The notes under the pieces are model-generated. The model had not been told where the DNA came from, ran no database searches, and saw nothing but the letters and a program-made list of their open reading frames with translations. A DNA stretch of 52,656 nucleotides from Bacillota bacterium (GTDB lineage Bacteria > Bacillota > Clostridia > Tissierellales > MES13): positions 1 to 52,656 of the forward strand of contig VEND01000008.1 of NCBI GenBank assembly GCA_009711765.1, given 5' to 3'. The translations under genes and the position numbers were made by a program. Positions 35,446-44,535 of this stretch are shown in pieces. Numbering within the stretch: the first letter of the stretch is position 1; each line of letters starts with the position of its first letter.

Positions 35446-36903
35446 TTAATCTTCTATTCTTGCTATAGCTTTAGCTAATTCTTTTTTCTGCTCTATATTA
35501 GATTGTCTCCCTATCATTATTCTTTGAGCTTGTGGAGAACCTGCTCCATGCATTGATTCTGTTCTATATCCAACAGCAGCTGTTCCTAGTGTTAAGTTTT
35601 CTATTAATCTAAAAACCTTCATTCTTTTTTTAGCTGATACACCATTAGCTCCCTTAAAATATTTCTCCATAAACTTCCCTGTTACAGGATTTTCATAATC
35701 CTTCTGCGATGGCATAGTAACCATTAATCCTCCTGCAATATCTTCTGCTAGCCTAGCTATTTCATAAGGAAATCTTGTTACATTTTGCTTACATACATTA
35801 GCTAATAGTAAATCTATTTGATAATTTCCAGATTTAGTTTTGTGCCCCTCAGCTGAACAAGCAATACCACATGCATATAAAGTTTCATTTAAATGAGACA
35901 TTTCTATAAGTTTATCTTTTATATGTGATGCTTTAGTGATACCATTGTATTCAGTTATTAAGGCAGATGAACCTATTAATACATCACCAACTCCAACTTT
36001 ACAACCACCATAACTTTGTCTATGATAACCTGCAAACCTTTCGACCATCATGCCAGCAAACTCAGTTTCACCATTTAAGAAAATCCTGTCATTTGGTACA
36101 AAAACATCCTCAAATACAACTAACGCTTCCATACCGCCATATTCTTTATTCCCAACATCTATATCTGCGTTGTTTTCAATTTTTCTAGTATCACATGATT
36201 GTCTTCCTACTATTATTGTTATACCTTCTGAATCTGTTGGTACTGCAAAAGAAATTGCATAATCCTTATCGTCTGGTTTCATAGCTATTGTTGGCATTAC
36301 TAAAACCTCATGAGAATTTGTTATACCCGTTTGATGAACCTTAGCTCCCCTTACTATGACACCATCCTTTCTTCTTTCTACAACTCTTAAAAATAAATCT
36401 TCATCCTTTTGTTTACTAGGAGGTAAACTTCTATCTCCTTTAGGATCAGTCATTGCTCCATCTACAGTCAAGTCTTTTTCTTGTACATACTTAAGAAAAT
36501 CTTTGAAATTTTCATGGTAGTGAGTTTCATTATTTTGGTCTACTTCATATGTAGTACTAAATACAGAGTTGAATGCATCCATCCCTACACATCTTTGAAA
36601 ACAAGATGCAGTCTTCTGTCCTAAAAGTCTTTGCATTTTTACCTTTTTCACTAAATCTTCTGTATTTGCATGCAAGTGAGTAAACCTATTAACTTTTTCA
36701 CCGGTTAAAATCGATTTTGCAGTCATCAAATCTTCATACTCAGATTTATGAGCTAATTCATAAGTTGCCTTAACTGAATTAAGGGAAGGTCTTAAAATTG
36801 GATTATCAACTACATTTTCAATCTTTTTACCTAACATATAAACATTTAAATCTAACTTACGTATACTTTCTAAATACTGTTCACCTGTCATTAAAGTCAT
36901 CAT
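35446..36903 (-). CDS. abfD: 4-hydroxybutyryl-CoA dehydratase / vinylacetyl-CoA delta-isomerase
   Basis: A 485-residue flavin and [4Fe-4S] enzyme that dehydrates 4-hydroxybutyryl-CoA to crotonyl-CoA. KTASCFQRCVGMDAF supplies the CxxxC pair and AGYHRQSYGGCKVGVGD the His and Cys seven residues apart: the four cluster ligands of AbfD. Flavin monooxygenase relatives (HpaB) lack these Cys, so this is the dehydratase branch. It starts at an ATG at 36903 (or 36900), after AAGGAG. It is the first gene of a nine-gene operon behind a sigma-54 promoter. A decayed copy lies at 40366-41035. Confidence 0.93.
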   Translation of the reverse strand: MMTLMTGEQYLESIRKLDLNVYMLGKKIENVVDNPILRPSLNSVKATYELAHKSEYEDLMTAKSILTGEKVNRFTHLHANTEDLVKKVKMQRLLGQKTASCFQRCVGMDAFNSVFSTTYEVDQNNETHYHENFKDFLKYVQEKDLTVDGAMTDPKGDRSLPPSKQKDEDLFLRVVERRKDGVIVRGAKVHQTGITNSHEVLVMPTIAMKPDDKDYAISFAVPTDSEGITIIVGRQSCDTRKIENNADIDVGNKEYGGMEALVVFEDVFVPNDRIFLNGETEFAGMMVERFAGYHRQSYGGCKVGVGDVLIGSSALITEYNGITKASHIKDKLIEMSHLNETLYACGIACSAEGHKTKSGNYQIDLLLANVCKQNVTRFPYEIARLAEDIAGGLMVTMPSQKDYENPVTGKFMEKYFKGANGVSAKKRMKVFRLIENLTLGTAAVGYRTESMHGAGSPQAQRIMIGRQSNIEQKKELAKAIARIED

Positions 36904-36941
36904 AATTCTCCTTTCTATTTTCAGTCTCACCCTTATTATGA

Positions 36942-36957
36942 AGCAAATTCCATGCCA
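36942..36957 (-). promoter_or_regulatory. sigma-54 promoter of the abfD operon
   Basis: Minus strand TGGCATGGAATTTGCT matches TGGCAY-N6-TTGCW with correct GG-GC spacing. It lies 39 bp upstream of the abfD start and would drive the operon down to 28338. Confidence 0.85.
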
Positions 36958-37099
36958 AGTTAAAAATTCATATGCTTTTATTATGAAATATCTCAACAAA
37001 ATGACACATTAGTGCCATTTAAAACTAAACATTTTAATTTTAAAAGTATAGCAGAGTCTATTTTTTTTATTGTCATTATTCAATCAGTTTTAATTAAAT

Positions 37100-37135
37100 G
37101 ATGATATTCTACATATCGTTATGCAAATTTGCATC
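37100..37135 (-). promoter_or_regulatory. paired upstream activator sites for abfD
   Basis: Two sites of form GATG-N8-CAT: GATGATATTCTACATA (plus strand 37100-37115) and GATGCAAATTTGCATA (minus strand 37120-37135), 20 bp apart start to start, about 145-190 bp upstream of the -24 box. The same pair precedes four other sigma-54 promoters here. Confidence 0.7.
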
Positions 37136-37175
37136 AACTTTATATTTCTAATATGACCAATTATTACTTAACAAA

Positions 37176-37205
37176 AAGGCGATACATTTTAAAATGTATC
37201 GCCTT
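37176..37205. terminator. hairpin terminator
   Basis: A perfect 15-bp stem (AAGGCGATACATTTT and its complement) between the creatininase pseudogene and the abfD control region; on the minus strand TTTTT follows. Confidence 0.85.
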
Positions 37206-37227
37206 CAAATATATCAAACTATAATTA

Positions 37228-37986
37228 TTAAAGTGTTCTATTTTTTAACAATTGCCCTTTTTCATCATGGTCTTTATCATATTCTATATTATATATTCCT
37301 GAGTAACTGTCTGGATTTCTAAATCCTAGTAGGTTAATACCATAAGGATATTTCTCTTTAATTTCATTTATTAACTCACAACAGTGACCCGCTGCAGTAG
37401 ATACTAATTTTTCTCCTTTTTCTACATCATCTTTTTCCATTAAAGCAAAAGTTCCTTCAAAGTGATACATAGAACCTGCAACAGTTGCTTCATCAGCATG
37501 CCACATATAATCATCAAGTACATTTTTATTATCTCTTAAAAAGTCATACCAAGTAGATGATAAAGTACCTTCTAATCCTAATTTATGAACCTCTACTATT
37601 GTAGAAGACACCTTACCATGTGCTGATATAATAATAAATTTATTATATCCTGCAACAGCTGTTCCTCTTACTATGTCTTCTAGCATAACTATATGTGTTT
37701 CATATTTTAAAGGTATTGTACCTTTCATTCCCCAGTGCATATATGGATGAGAACCATACATAGGACTTGGTAGTACCATTGCTCCTGTTTTTTCTCCTAC
37801 TCTCTCAGCTATTCCTATTGCATTTAAAGTATCTGACCCACAAGGACAATGAAGACCGTGTTGTTCTATAGCTCCTATAGGTAAAATAGCTACATCACAC
37901 TCATTTTTAGCATATTCTATATTTATTTTCTTAGAGTTTTCATGAAATCATACTGAATCTCTTTTTCCTAATTTTAATTACTTCAT
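37228..37986 (-). pseudogene. decayed creatininase-family amidohydrolase
   Basis: A near-identical but broken copy of the gene at 41212-42114. Codon 3 is TAA (Glu in the intact copy) and codon 12 is TGA (Trp in the intact copy, 37948-37950). Three in-frame losses follow: two residues after GLEG, about 35 residues after HADEA (removing the metal-ligand Glu and the next segment up to TVAGS), and about 13 residues after DVEKG. The open frame left from 37779 downward starts inside the domain. The metal motif AIEQHGLHCPCGSD is still readable upstream of it. The product cannot be functional. Confidence 0.9.
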
Positions 37987-38091
37987 TATTATATTACTCC
38001 TATTGTTATATAGTTATTTTATTTTTTAAATCTATAATACTCATATTACACTAAATATTACTTGGAATTAATCTGCCATTATATATTATAT

Positions 38092-39693
38092 TTATAAATT
38101 AATCAACATCAAGAATAGATATTGAGCTAAGAAGAATATTAGTAAGAATTTAGCATATTTGTCCATTGAAAAAGGAAGTAAAGATACTCCATTCTCATCT
38201 TCGACACCTTCAGCTATCATTTCAGCTCTCATACCTTGAGCTGTAAATTTCTTAATATCTTTAATAGGTTTACTACTATCTGTAAATAATAAACTAAGTA
38301 CATATCCTAATACAAATGTTATAATACATCCTATTGCAGGATTCCATAACCATCCAACTCCAAATGATTTAGCTATTGCATAACCTGAAATAAATCCAAG
38401 AACAAATCCACTAGCAACACCTTTATCATTAGCTCTATAAGTAAACATTGCTAATAAAAACGCTCCACAAGCAGGGCCTGAGAAATACGAGATATAATTA
38501 CCAACTAAATCAAGAACTGATCTAACTGTTCCTCCAAAAGCTAAAATAACTACAAATATAATTATTACACCAAATGTTGCTGAAATTGTCATTGTAGTTT
38601 TAAGTGATACTTCTTCTTCTCCATGATAAAAATACTTTTCATATATATCTTTAATAAACACTGTTGTCATAGAGTTTAATAATGAATCCACACTAGACAT
38701 AGCTGCTGCAAAGGCTCCAGCTATAACTAAACCTATAATACCAACTGGTAATTCTTCTAAAATAAAATTAATCATTACATCGTTTGCAGTAGCAAATTCT
38801 TTTCCTCCAAAATATACCCAAAGAACAGCTCCTACCATTAAAGTTAAAAAGTAAGTAACATTCATAACAACTGCACTAGATGCAAATGAACTTTTAATAC
38901 CCTTCATTGATCTAGATGTTAAAATTCTTTGAACTTGTGCTTGGTCAAATGCAAAATACCTTACCCACATTATTGTACCACCTATTAAAGATGCCCAAAA
39001 TGTATGGTTGTTAGTTAAACTAAAACTAAAATCTAAAGCTTGCAATTTACCATCTAGTTTAGCTGCTCCTAATGTATCAAAGAATCCCATATTCATAGTC
39101 TTTAAAGGTATAATCACTGCTAAGAAAACACCTAACCATACAACTACTGTCTGTATTGTATCAGTCCAAATAACGGCTTTAATACCGCCTAATAAAGTAT
39201 ATACAATTGCAATAAGAACAATTATTGGAACTATAACATTTAGTGACCATCCTGTAATACGTTGTAAAATAAGAGCTGGCACAAATACCATTGAACTAAC
39301 CTGAATAAGTGAGTTTATAAAAAACTGAGCAACTGTTAAATTTCTACTAAGACCACCTAATCTATATTCCATATATTCATATACAGAAGTTATTCTTAAA
39401 TGATATATCACCGGTGTAGTTATATAAACAGCAAAGAAAACAGCAAGTGGGACTGTTATATTTACCATAAATGGTGCTAATCCTGAATTATAAGCCCATC
39501 CTGGAGATCCAACAAAACTATTAGCACTAATCATTGTAGCAGATACTGATAATGCTATCGGTAGCCAAGGCATATTTCTTCCTGCTAAAAGATAATCCTC
39601 CTGTGTTTTATTTCCCCTACCAGAAAAATATCCTATAGCAAGCATACCTAAAAGATATCCTGCAAACACTATAACATCAATTGTCGAAATCAT
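38092..39693 (-). CDS. sodium:solute symporter (SSS family)
   Basis: A 533-residue Na+-coupled transporter with about 13 helices. ANSFVGSPGWAYNSG (N-terminal Na+-site region) and AAAMSSVDSLLNSMTTVFIK (TM8 signature) match its paralogue at 9880. A GGGGGAG ribosome site precedes the ATG. Its own sigma-54 promoter and paired activator sites lie upstream. It belongs to the second copy of a duplicated block; the first-copy homologue is the remnant at 43867-44402. Likely substrate: whatever the creatininase-family and AbfD enzymes process. Confidence 0.92.
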   Translation of the reverse strand: MISTIDVIVFAGYLLGMLAIGYFSGRGNKTQEDYLLAGRNMPWLPIALSVSATMISANSFVGSPGWAYNSGLAPFMVNITVPLAVFFAVYITTPVIYHLRITSVYEYMEYRLGGLSRNLTVAQFFINSLIQVSSMVFVPALILQRITGWSLNVIVPIIVLIAIVYTLLGGIKAVIWTDTIQTVVVWLGVFLAVIIPLKTMNMGFFDTLGAAKLDGKLQALDFSFSLTNNHTFWASLIGGTIMWVRYFAFDQAQVQRILTSRSMKGIKSSFASSAVVMNVTYFLTLMVGAVLWVYFGGKEFATANDVMINFILEELPVGIIGLVIAGAFAAAMSSVDSLLNSMTTVFIKDIYEKYFYHGEEEVSLKTTMTISATFGVIIIFVVILAFGGTVRSVLDLVGNYISYFSGPACGAFLLAMFTYRANDKGVASGFVLGFISGYAIAKSFGVGWLWNPAIGCIITFVLGYVLSLLFTDSSKPIKDIKKFTAQGMRAEMIAEGVEDENGVSLLPFSMDKYAKFLLIFFLAQYLFLMLINL

Positions 39694-39898
39694 TTAATGC
39701 TCCCCCTTTAATTTTTTGTATAGTCATTTGTACAAATTTTTAATACTAATAAATATTTACATATAATCACCACCTGATATTTAAATATTTACATCTGAAT
39801 ACTTTTATTCTACACATTATTTTATAATCTTCAGATGCTTACTATATTGAAATAATTACCATTTAACGCTTTAGCTTAACATTTAAATATATTTTGAA

Positions 39899-39914
39899 AC
39901 TAAAACGTTTTTAT
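39899..39914. promoter_or_regulatory. candidate cre near the symporter promoter
   Basis: ACTAAAACGTTTTTAT around the core AAAACGTTTT (39902-39911), just downstream of the sigma-54 start-site region. It is similar to the sites at 14065-14080 and 47857-47866. A CcpA role is inferred. Confidence 0.35.
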
Positions 39915-39930
39915 TACACTAATATAATTA

Positions 39931-39946
39931 TGCAAATATCATTCCA
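39931..39946 (-). promoter_or_regulatory. sigma-54 promoter of the symporter gene
   Basis: Minus strand TGGAATGATATTTGCA, with GG and GC 12 bp apart as required. It is nearly the same as the promoter at 44448-44463 in front of the duplicated symporter remnant. Confidence 0.8.
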
Positions 39947-40006
39947 ATGCAGTATTTCAGTAAAATACCTAAAATACATCTGAAAAATCTGAATATTCTA
40001 CATTTC

Positions 40007-40043
40007 GATGTATGTCATCATCATTTTCATGTAATTTTGCATC
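40007..40043 (-). promoter_or_regulatory. paired upstream activator sites for the symporter
   Basis: GATGTATGTCATCATC (plus, 40007-40022) and GATGCAAAATTACATG (minus, 40028-40043) follow the GATG-N8-CAT pattern, 21 bp apart, about 60-95 bp upstream of the -24 box. Confidence 0.7.
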
Positions 40044-40159
40044 AGATTTATCTCTTTTCCTCAATAATATTTTAATACAATTAAAAATAAAGCAATATAT
40101 AAAAATAAAAATTTAACAAATGACATCAAAGAAAAAGGATAACTAAATTACATAAAAAT

Positions 40160-40365
40160 AAAAATTGTCAATATGTAAAAAAACTATTATTACTGAGATC
40201 CAAGGTATTATCGCCCTAGCTAAGTTATCAAATTTAATATCACTTATCTGAGAAGCCATAAATATGCACCTAACGGAGGCGTCACAAAGCCAATTGCTAA
40301 GTTAAGTACCATAATTAAACCAAATTGTACTGGATTTACCCCTAATGCTTCTACAACTGATAACA
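40160..40365 (-). pseudogene. remnant of a second dctM (TRAP large subunit)
   Basis: The sequence matches the stretch of the intact dctM at about 44730-44935, encoding its late region (GVNPIQFGLVMVLNLAIGFV). Only about 65 codons remain, with changes and no start. The remnant joins directly to the abfD pseudogene at about 40366, so the two were fused by a deletion. Confidence 0.8.
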
Positions 40366-41035
40366 ATAATAGTTATACCTTCTGAATCTGTTGCTACTGC
40401 AAAAGATACTGCATAGTCTTTATCATCTTCTCTCATAGGCATTTTTGGCATTACTAATACCTCATGAGAGTTAATTATACCTGTTTTATGCACCTTAGCT
40501 CCTCTTACTATTATACATCTTTTCTTCTTTCAACAATCTTTAAAAATAAGTCTTCACCTTCTTGCTTATGTGGAGGTAAACTTCTATCTCCCTTAGGATC
40601 TGTCATAGCTCCATCTACAGTTAAATCCTTTTCTTGTACATATTCCATGAAACTTCTAAATTTTTCATGATATTTAGTATTATGCTTTTGGTCTATTTCA
40701 TAAGTAATGCTAAATACTGAATTAAATGCATCCATCCCTACACATCTTTGAAAACAAGATGCAGTCTTTTGTCCTAGAAATCTTTGCATTTTAACCTTTT
40801 TAACTAAATCCTCTGTATTTTCATGTAAATGTATAAATCTATTTACTTTTTCTACAGTAAATAAATTTAGCTGTCATTAAATCTTCATATTCAGGCTTAT
40901 GAACTAGCTAATAAGTTGCTTTAACCGAATTTAACGAAGGTATTAAAATTGGTCATCTACCACATTCTCAACTTTTTTCCTAACATATAAACATTTAAAT
41001 CTAACTTTCGTAAACTTTCTATATACTCTGATATA
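40366..41035 (-). pseudogene. abfD: decayed copy of abfD
   Basis: Homologous to the N-terminal half of the intact abfD at 35446-36903. QKTASCFQRCVGMDAFNSVF and VQEKDLTVDGAMTDPKGDR are intact stretches (40511-40789), and HKTGIINSHEVLVM continues in another frame (40302-40493 region). Several frameshifts lie near 40500 and between 40800 and 41020. The start codon and ribosome site are missing, and the C-terminal third, with its cluster His and Cys, is replaced by the dctM remnant. Confidence 0.9.
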
Positions 41036-41098
41036 AAAAATCTTTTTAATAATTTTATAATATTATAAAGCAGTAAACATTTCTAATATTACACTGGT

Positions 41099-41134
41099 GA
41101 TAATGTTATACATACAGATATGCATAAATTCATC
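41099..41134 (-). promoter_or_regulatory. relic activator sites upstream of the abfD pseudogene
   Basis: GATAATGTTATACATA (plus, 41099-41114, one base off the pattern) and GATGAATTTATGCATA (minus, 41119-41134) have the same 20-bp offset as the pair before intact abfD. No -24/-12 element remains between them and the pseudogene. Confidence 0.55.
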
Positions 41135-41158
41135 GTGGTTTAAAAAATCTATAAAAAA

Positions 41159-41186
41159 ATAGCGACACAACATAATGCATCGCTAT
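41159..41186. terminator. hairpin terminator of the creatininase-family gene
   Basis: ATAGCGA and TCGCTAT arms (41159-41165, 41180-41186) flanked by A and T runs, 26 bp after the minus-strand stop. Confidence 0.6.
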
Positions 41187-41211
41187 GATTTTAGAATATT
41201 AAATTGTTTAC

Positions 41212-42114
41212 TTACAGTAATCTTCCTTTATCATCATGATCTTTATCATATTTAATATCAGACGTTCCCGCATAACTTCCAGGATTTCTAAAACCTAATG
41301 GATTAATACCACAAGGATATTTCTCTTTAATTTCATCTATTAACTCACAGTAGTGTCCAACTACAGCAGATACTAATTTTTCTCCTTTTTCAGCAGAAGC
41401 CTTTGTTGGATCTCCTATTACTCCTTTTTCTACATCATCTTTTTCCATTAAAGCAAAAGTTCCTTCAAAGTGATACATAGAACCCGCAACAGTTGCTTCA
41501 CCTGGTGCTGTTTTCCATTTAGAATCTAACAATGGAGTACCTCCATCTTCTACTGCAAGATCCATATCTACTAAATCAGGGTATAAGTGTAAAGCTAAAG
41601 ATGTTTCTGCTTCATCAGCATGCCACATATAATCATCAAGTACATTTTTATCATCTCTTAAAAAGTCATACCAAGTTGATGATAATGTAAAGTAACCTTC
41701 TAAACCTAATTTATGAACTGCAACAATTGTTGAAGATACCTGTCCGTGAGCTGATATAATTATAAATTTATTATACCCTGCAACAGCTGCTCCTCTTACA
41801 ATGTCTTCTAGCATAGCTATATGTGTTTCATATTTTAAAGGAATTGTACCTTCCATTCCCCAATGCATATATGGATGCGAACCATACATAGGACTTGGTA
41901 ATACCATTGCTCCTGTTTTTTCTCCTACTCTCTCAGCTATCCCTATTGCATTTAAAGTATCTGACCCACAAGGACAATGAGGACCGTGTTGTTCTATAGC
42001 TCCTATAGGTAAAATAGCTACATCACACTCATTTTTAGCATATTCTACATTAACCTTTCCTGAGTTTTCATGAAACCATACTGAATCTCTTTTGCCTAAT
42101 TTTAATTCTTTCAT
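41212..42114 (-). CDS. creatininase-family amidohydrolase
   Basis: A 300-residue creatininase/MftE-type metal hydrolase. AILPIGAIEQHGPHCPCGSD has the Glu, His and Asp metal ligands; IIISAHGQVSSTIVAVHKLG and WHADEAETSLALHLYPD carry the further His and Glu ligands. The family opens cyclic amides (creatinine) or cleaves related amide bonds; the substrate here is unknown. GGGAGG precedes the ATG. A sigma-54 promoter lies 80 bp upstream. It is the intact partner of the pseudogene at 37228. A lactam or amide yielding a C4 acid would connect it to AbfD (inference). Confidence 0.88.
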   Translation of the reverse strand: MKELKLGKRDSVWFHENSGKVNVEYAKNECDVAILPIGAIEQHGPHCPCGSDTLNAIGIAERVGEKTGAMVLPSPMYGSHPYMHWGMEGTIPLKYETHIAMLEDIVRGAAVAGYNKFIIISAHGQVSSTIVAVHKLGLEGYFTLSSTWYDFLRDDKNVLDDYMWHADEAETSLALHLYPDLVDMDLAVEDGGTPLLDSKWKTAPGEATVAGSMYHFEGTFALMEKDDVEKGVIGDPTKASAEKGEKLVSAVVGHYCELIDEIKEKYPCGINPLGFRNPGSYAGTSDIKYDKDHDDKGRLL

Positions 42115-42193
42115 TATTGCATTACCTCCCTAATTTTTATACATATTACTCTTTGAACTTTTAGGTTCAAATTTTTTCTACACTTACTACAGA

Positions 42194-42209
42194 TGCAAAT
42201 TTTATGCCA
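42194..42209 (-). promoter_or_regulatory. sigma-54 promoter of the creatininase-family gene
   Basis: Minus strand TGGCATAAAATTTGCA, an exact match to the -24/-12 consensus spacing, between the SnoaL stop (42218) and the creatininase start (42114). No clear activator pair lies within 200 bp upstream, where the SnoaL coding region sits. Confidence 0.8.
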
Positions 42210-42217
42210 ACTTCATT

Positions 42218-43483
42218 TTATAATTCATTAATTTCAGTATCTTCATCTACCTCATTTAAATACATCTGACGAAGGACCTCTAGTCCATCAAAAGTCATCC
42301 ATTCTTCTTTTACTTTGTTATCAACAATATTGTAGTGGTTTATTCCTAATACCTCTATCCTCTTTCCAGATGGTTTTCCAAAATATCCATATCCTTCGTG
42401 TACACCATTTAATCTCCATCTGACTGCAACATCCCAGGAATTCTCTTCTCTTTGATTACAAGATATTCTTTCTACTTCAATAGCCGCATTTGGGAAAGAT
42501 GCAAATAGACTCACAAACATACCTTGTATATTGTCATATCCATTTAAATCCATATCACAGATAAAATGATTGACAGCATTTTCATGATAATATTTTTCAA
42601 CTTCATTGATAAGCTTACAATTCCATATATGACTTATCATTTCAAGAACTAATTCCCCTACACTTGAGTCCTTAGCATTATATAACTCTGGTTTAATTTG
42701 ACCTTCCATAGATTCTCCTAAGCCAAATTTACTTTGAAGTGCAGGTTCTTTATCTTTTGAAGCTTTAGCTAACTTTTTAGCTATTTCATCTGGATCGTAA
42801 CCTAATTGTTTTACAATCCATAAATTATCTCTTACTAACCATTCTTCATATATTTTATTATTTTTAGCAATACACTCTGCTACAGTCCTAAAGGAAACTT
42901 TTTTACCAGTGGCTTTTCCATAACTATTATCTCCATAATTAGTTGATATGCTTTGGATTCTATGAGAAGATACTAAAGATCCATCATCACCATTAGACCA
43001 TATTACATTTTGTCCAAGTAATTTTCTATCTGGAAAAGAATGTAAAGTCTGTAAAGTTCCTGATATTACTCCATACACTCCATAATTTGTTCCCGCCGGA
43101 GTGTGAACTATTACATTAGCTGAATATGTATCATAAATAATACCTATGCCCTTTTTCTCCCATATATTATGGGTAATCTTCATAATAAAATCTACAAAAT
43201 CATTATATTCTGAATCAAAACCTTTCATTTCTTGTTTCTTTTTACCTTCTAATTCTATATAACTACTATAATCGTGTGTTTTTAAAGAATTAACTAAGGA
43301 ACTATCACCATAATAAATCATCTTTTTATCTGTCTTTTCAGGTTTCTTATTCATATTTTTTATGTTTTTATTATCATCCTTTTTATCCATTTTAAAACTA
43401 GGCCCCCTTTTATGAGTTAACTTATTATATTTATCTTTTTCAGGCACAGCTTTTTCTTTTATCTTATCATCTGTCTTTTTCAA
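42218..43483 (-). CDS. tandem SnoaL-like protein with Lys-rich N-terminal extension
   Basis: A 421-residue protein. Residues 1 to about 60 are highly charged and probably disordered (KMDKKDDNKNIKNMNKKPEK). Two SnoaL-like domains follow (about 90-230 and 280-410): domain 1 with YDTYSANVIVHTPAGTNYGV, domain 2 with YYHENAVNHFICDMDLNGYD and GYFGKPSGKRIEVLGINHY. It is the most diverged of the three SnoaL proteins here. It starts with TTG at 43483, right behind AAGGAGGTGATT, a full-length match to the 16S 3' tail. It lies inside copy one of the duplicated block and has no counterpart in copy two. Function is unknown. Confidence 0.8.
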   Translation of the reverse strand: MKKTDDKIKEKAVPEKDKYNKLTHKRGPSFKMDKKDDNKNIKNMNKKPEKTDKKMIYYGDSSLVNSLKTHDYSSYIELEGKKKQEMKGFDSEYNDFVDFIMKITHNIWEKKGIGIIYDTYSANVIVHTPAGTNYGVYGVISGTLQTLHSFPDRKLLGQNVIWSNGDDGSLVSSHRIQSISTNYGDNSYGKATGKKVSFRTVAECIAKNNKIYEEWLVRDNLWIVKQLGYDPDEIAKKLAKASKDKEPALQSKFGLGESMEGQIKPELYNAKDSSVGELVLEMISHIWNCKLINEVEKYYHENAVNHFICDMDLNGYDNIQGMFVSLFASFPNAAIEVERISCNQREENSWDVAVRWRLNGVHEGYGYFGKPSGKRIEVLGINHYNIVDNKVKEEWMTFDGLEVLRQMYLNEVDEDTEINEL

Positions 43484-43866
43484 TCACCTCCTTAAATAGT
43501 CAATTCTTTACAACTTTTGGGAAATAGTAATATATCAAGTAGTCAGAAAATAGGATGATCATCTATTTTCTTTCCTACTCTCACAAAGCTAAACTTGTGT
43601 TTGCCATACCCAACTTTATATTCTGTTAAAATAGCAAAATCAAAATCCTAAAAACATTCATTAGATAGATAAGGTGAATACTAATAAACAGCCATTTAAC
43701 CATAAGTATCTTAATTGAATATTAAAAATTCCCATGTTTTTCGTACTAAAGACGTCTTTTTTTATAACTTTCTTCTAATTAAATATGCTTTACTTTGAAA
43801 ACCATTATCTCAGCAACATGCATCAAAGCATCTTTAACTAAGATATTAACATCCATACATATTATA
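43484..43866. other. gap between SnoaL gene and symporter remnant
   Basis: No gene. An inverted repeat, GAAAATAG-N9-CTATTTTC (43546-43570), with its own palindromic centre GATGATCATC, lies about 65 bp upstream of the SnoaL start and could be an operator or terminator. No sigma-54 element with correct spacing was found here. Confidence 0.4.
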
Positions 43867-44402
43867 TCAACAATTAGTTAAGTTATTAAAGCTAAAAATA
43901 AATATTGTGACGAAAAATACTAATGAAAACTTAGTATACTTGTCCATTGAAAACGAAAGTAAAGAAACTCCTCCCTCATCCTCAATTCCATCAGCTATCA
44001 TTTTAGCTCTCATGCCTTTATCTATATATTTCTTAATATCTTCAATAGACTTACTACTCTCTTTAAATGTAAACTTGCAAAATATCCTATTACAAATGTT
44101 ATGAAACATCCTATTGCTGGATTCCATAACCAACCGGCACCTAATGATTTTGCTATTCCATAACCTGTAAAGAAACCTAGAACAAACCCAGTAGCACCCT
44201 TTTATCATTAGCTCTAAAAGTAAATAATGCTAACAAGAATGATCCACAAGCAGGCCCTGCAAAATATGAGTTATAATTACCAACTAAATCAAGCACCGAC
44301 CTAACCTTTCCTTCAAAAGCTAATATAACTACAAAGATGATTACTATACCAGATACAGCAAATATTGTCATTGTTGTTTTAAGAGAAACTTCTTCTTCTC
44401 CT
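43867..44402 (-). pseudogene. C-terminal remnant of an SSS symporter
   Basis: Homologous to the last 185 or so residues of the intact symporter at 38092. FVVILAFEGKVRSVLDLVGN and AGPACGSFLLALFTFRANDK are in one frame (44177-44371), and IEDIKKYIDKGMRAKMIADG in another (43867-44208), so a frameshift lies near 44200. The N-terminal two-thirds is missing; the break is at GEEEVSLKTT near 44402. The sigma-54 promoter and activator pair still stand upstream. Confidence 0.9.
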
Positions 44403-44447
44403 TAATATAAAAAGCGAAAGATACATTTTCATTACAATAATATATAT

Positions 44448-44463
44448 TGCAAATTACATTCCA
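44448..44463 (-). promoter_or_regulatory. sigma-54 promoter left before the symporter remnant
   Basis: Minus strand TGGAATGTAATTTGCA, nearly the same as the promoter at 39931-39946. It may now drive the SnoaL gene through the remnant. Confidence 0.75.
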
Positions 44464-44535
44464 ATGTATTTTTTCTCCTGATTAAAAGAATGTACTGAAT
44501 TATCTATTTATATTTATTAATAATGATTGATTTTT

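Noticed and set aside
35967..36262. Plus-strand open frames inside abfD
   Set aside because: They are antisense shadows of a strongly conserved gene, lack ribosome sites and have skewed composition.
43546..43570. Palindromic repeat considered as a sigma-54 activator site
   Set aside because: It contains GATGATCATC but not the GATG-N8-CAT spacing, and has no partner 20-21 bp away.
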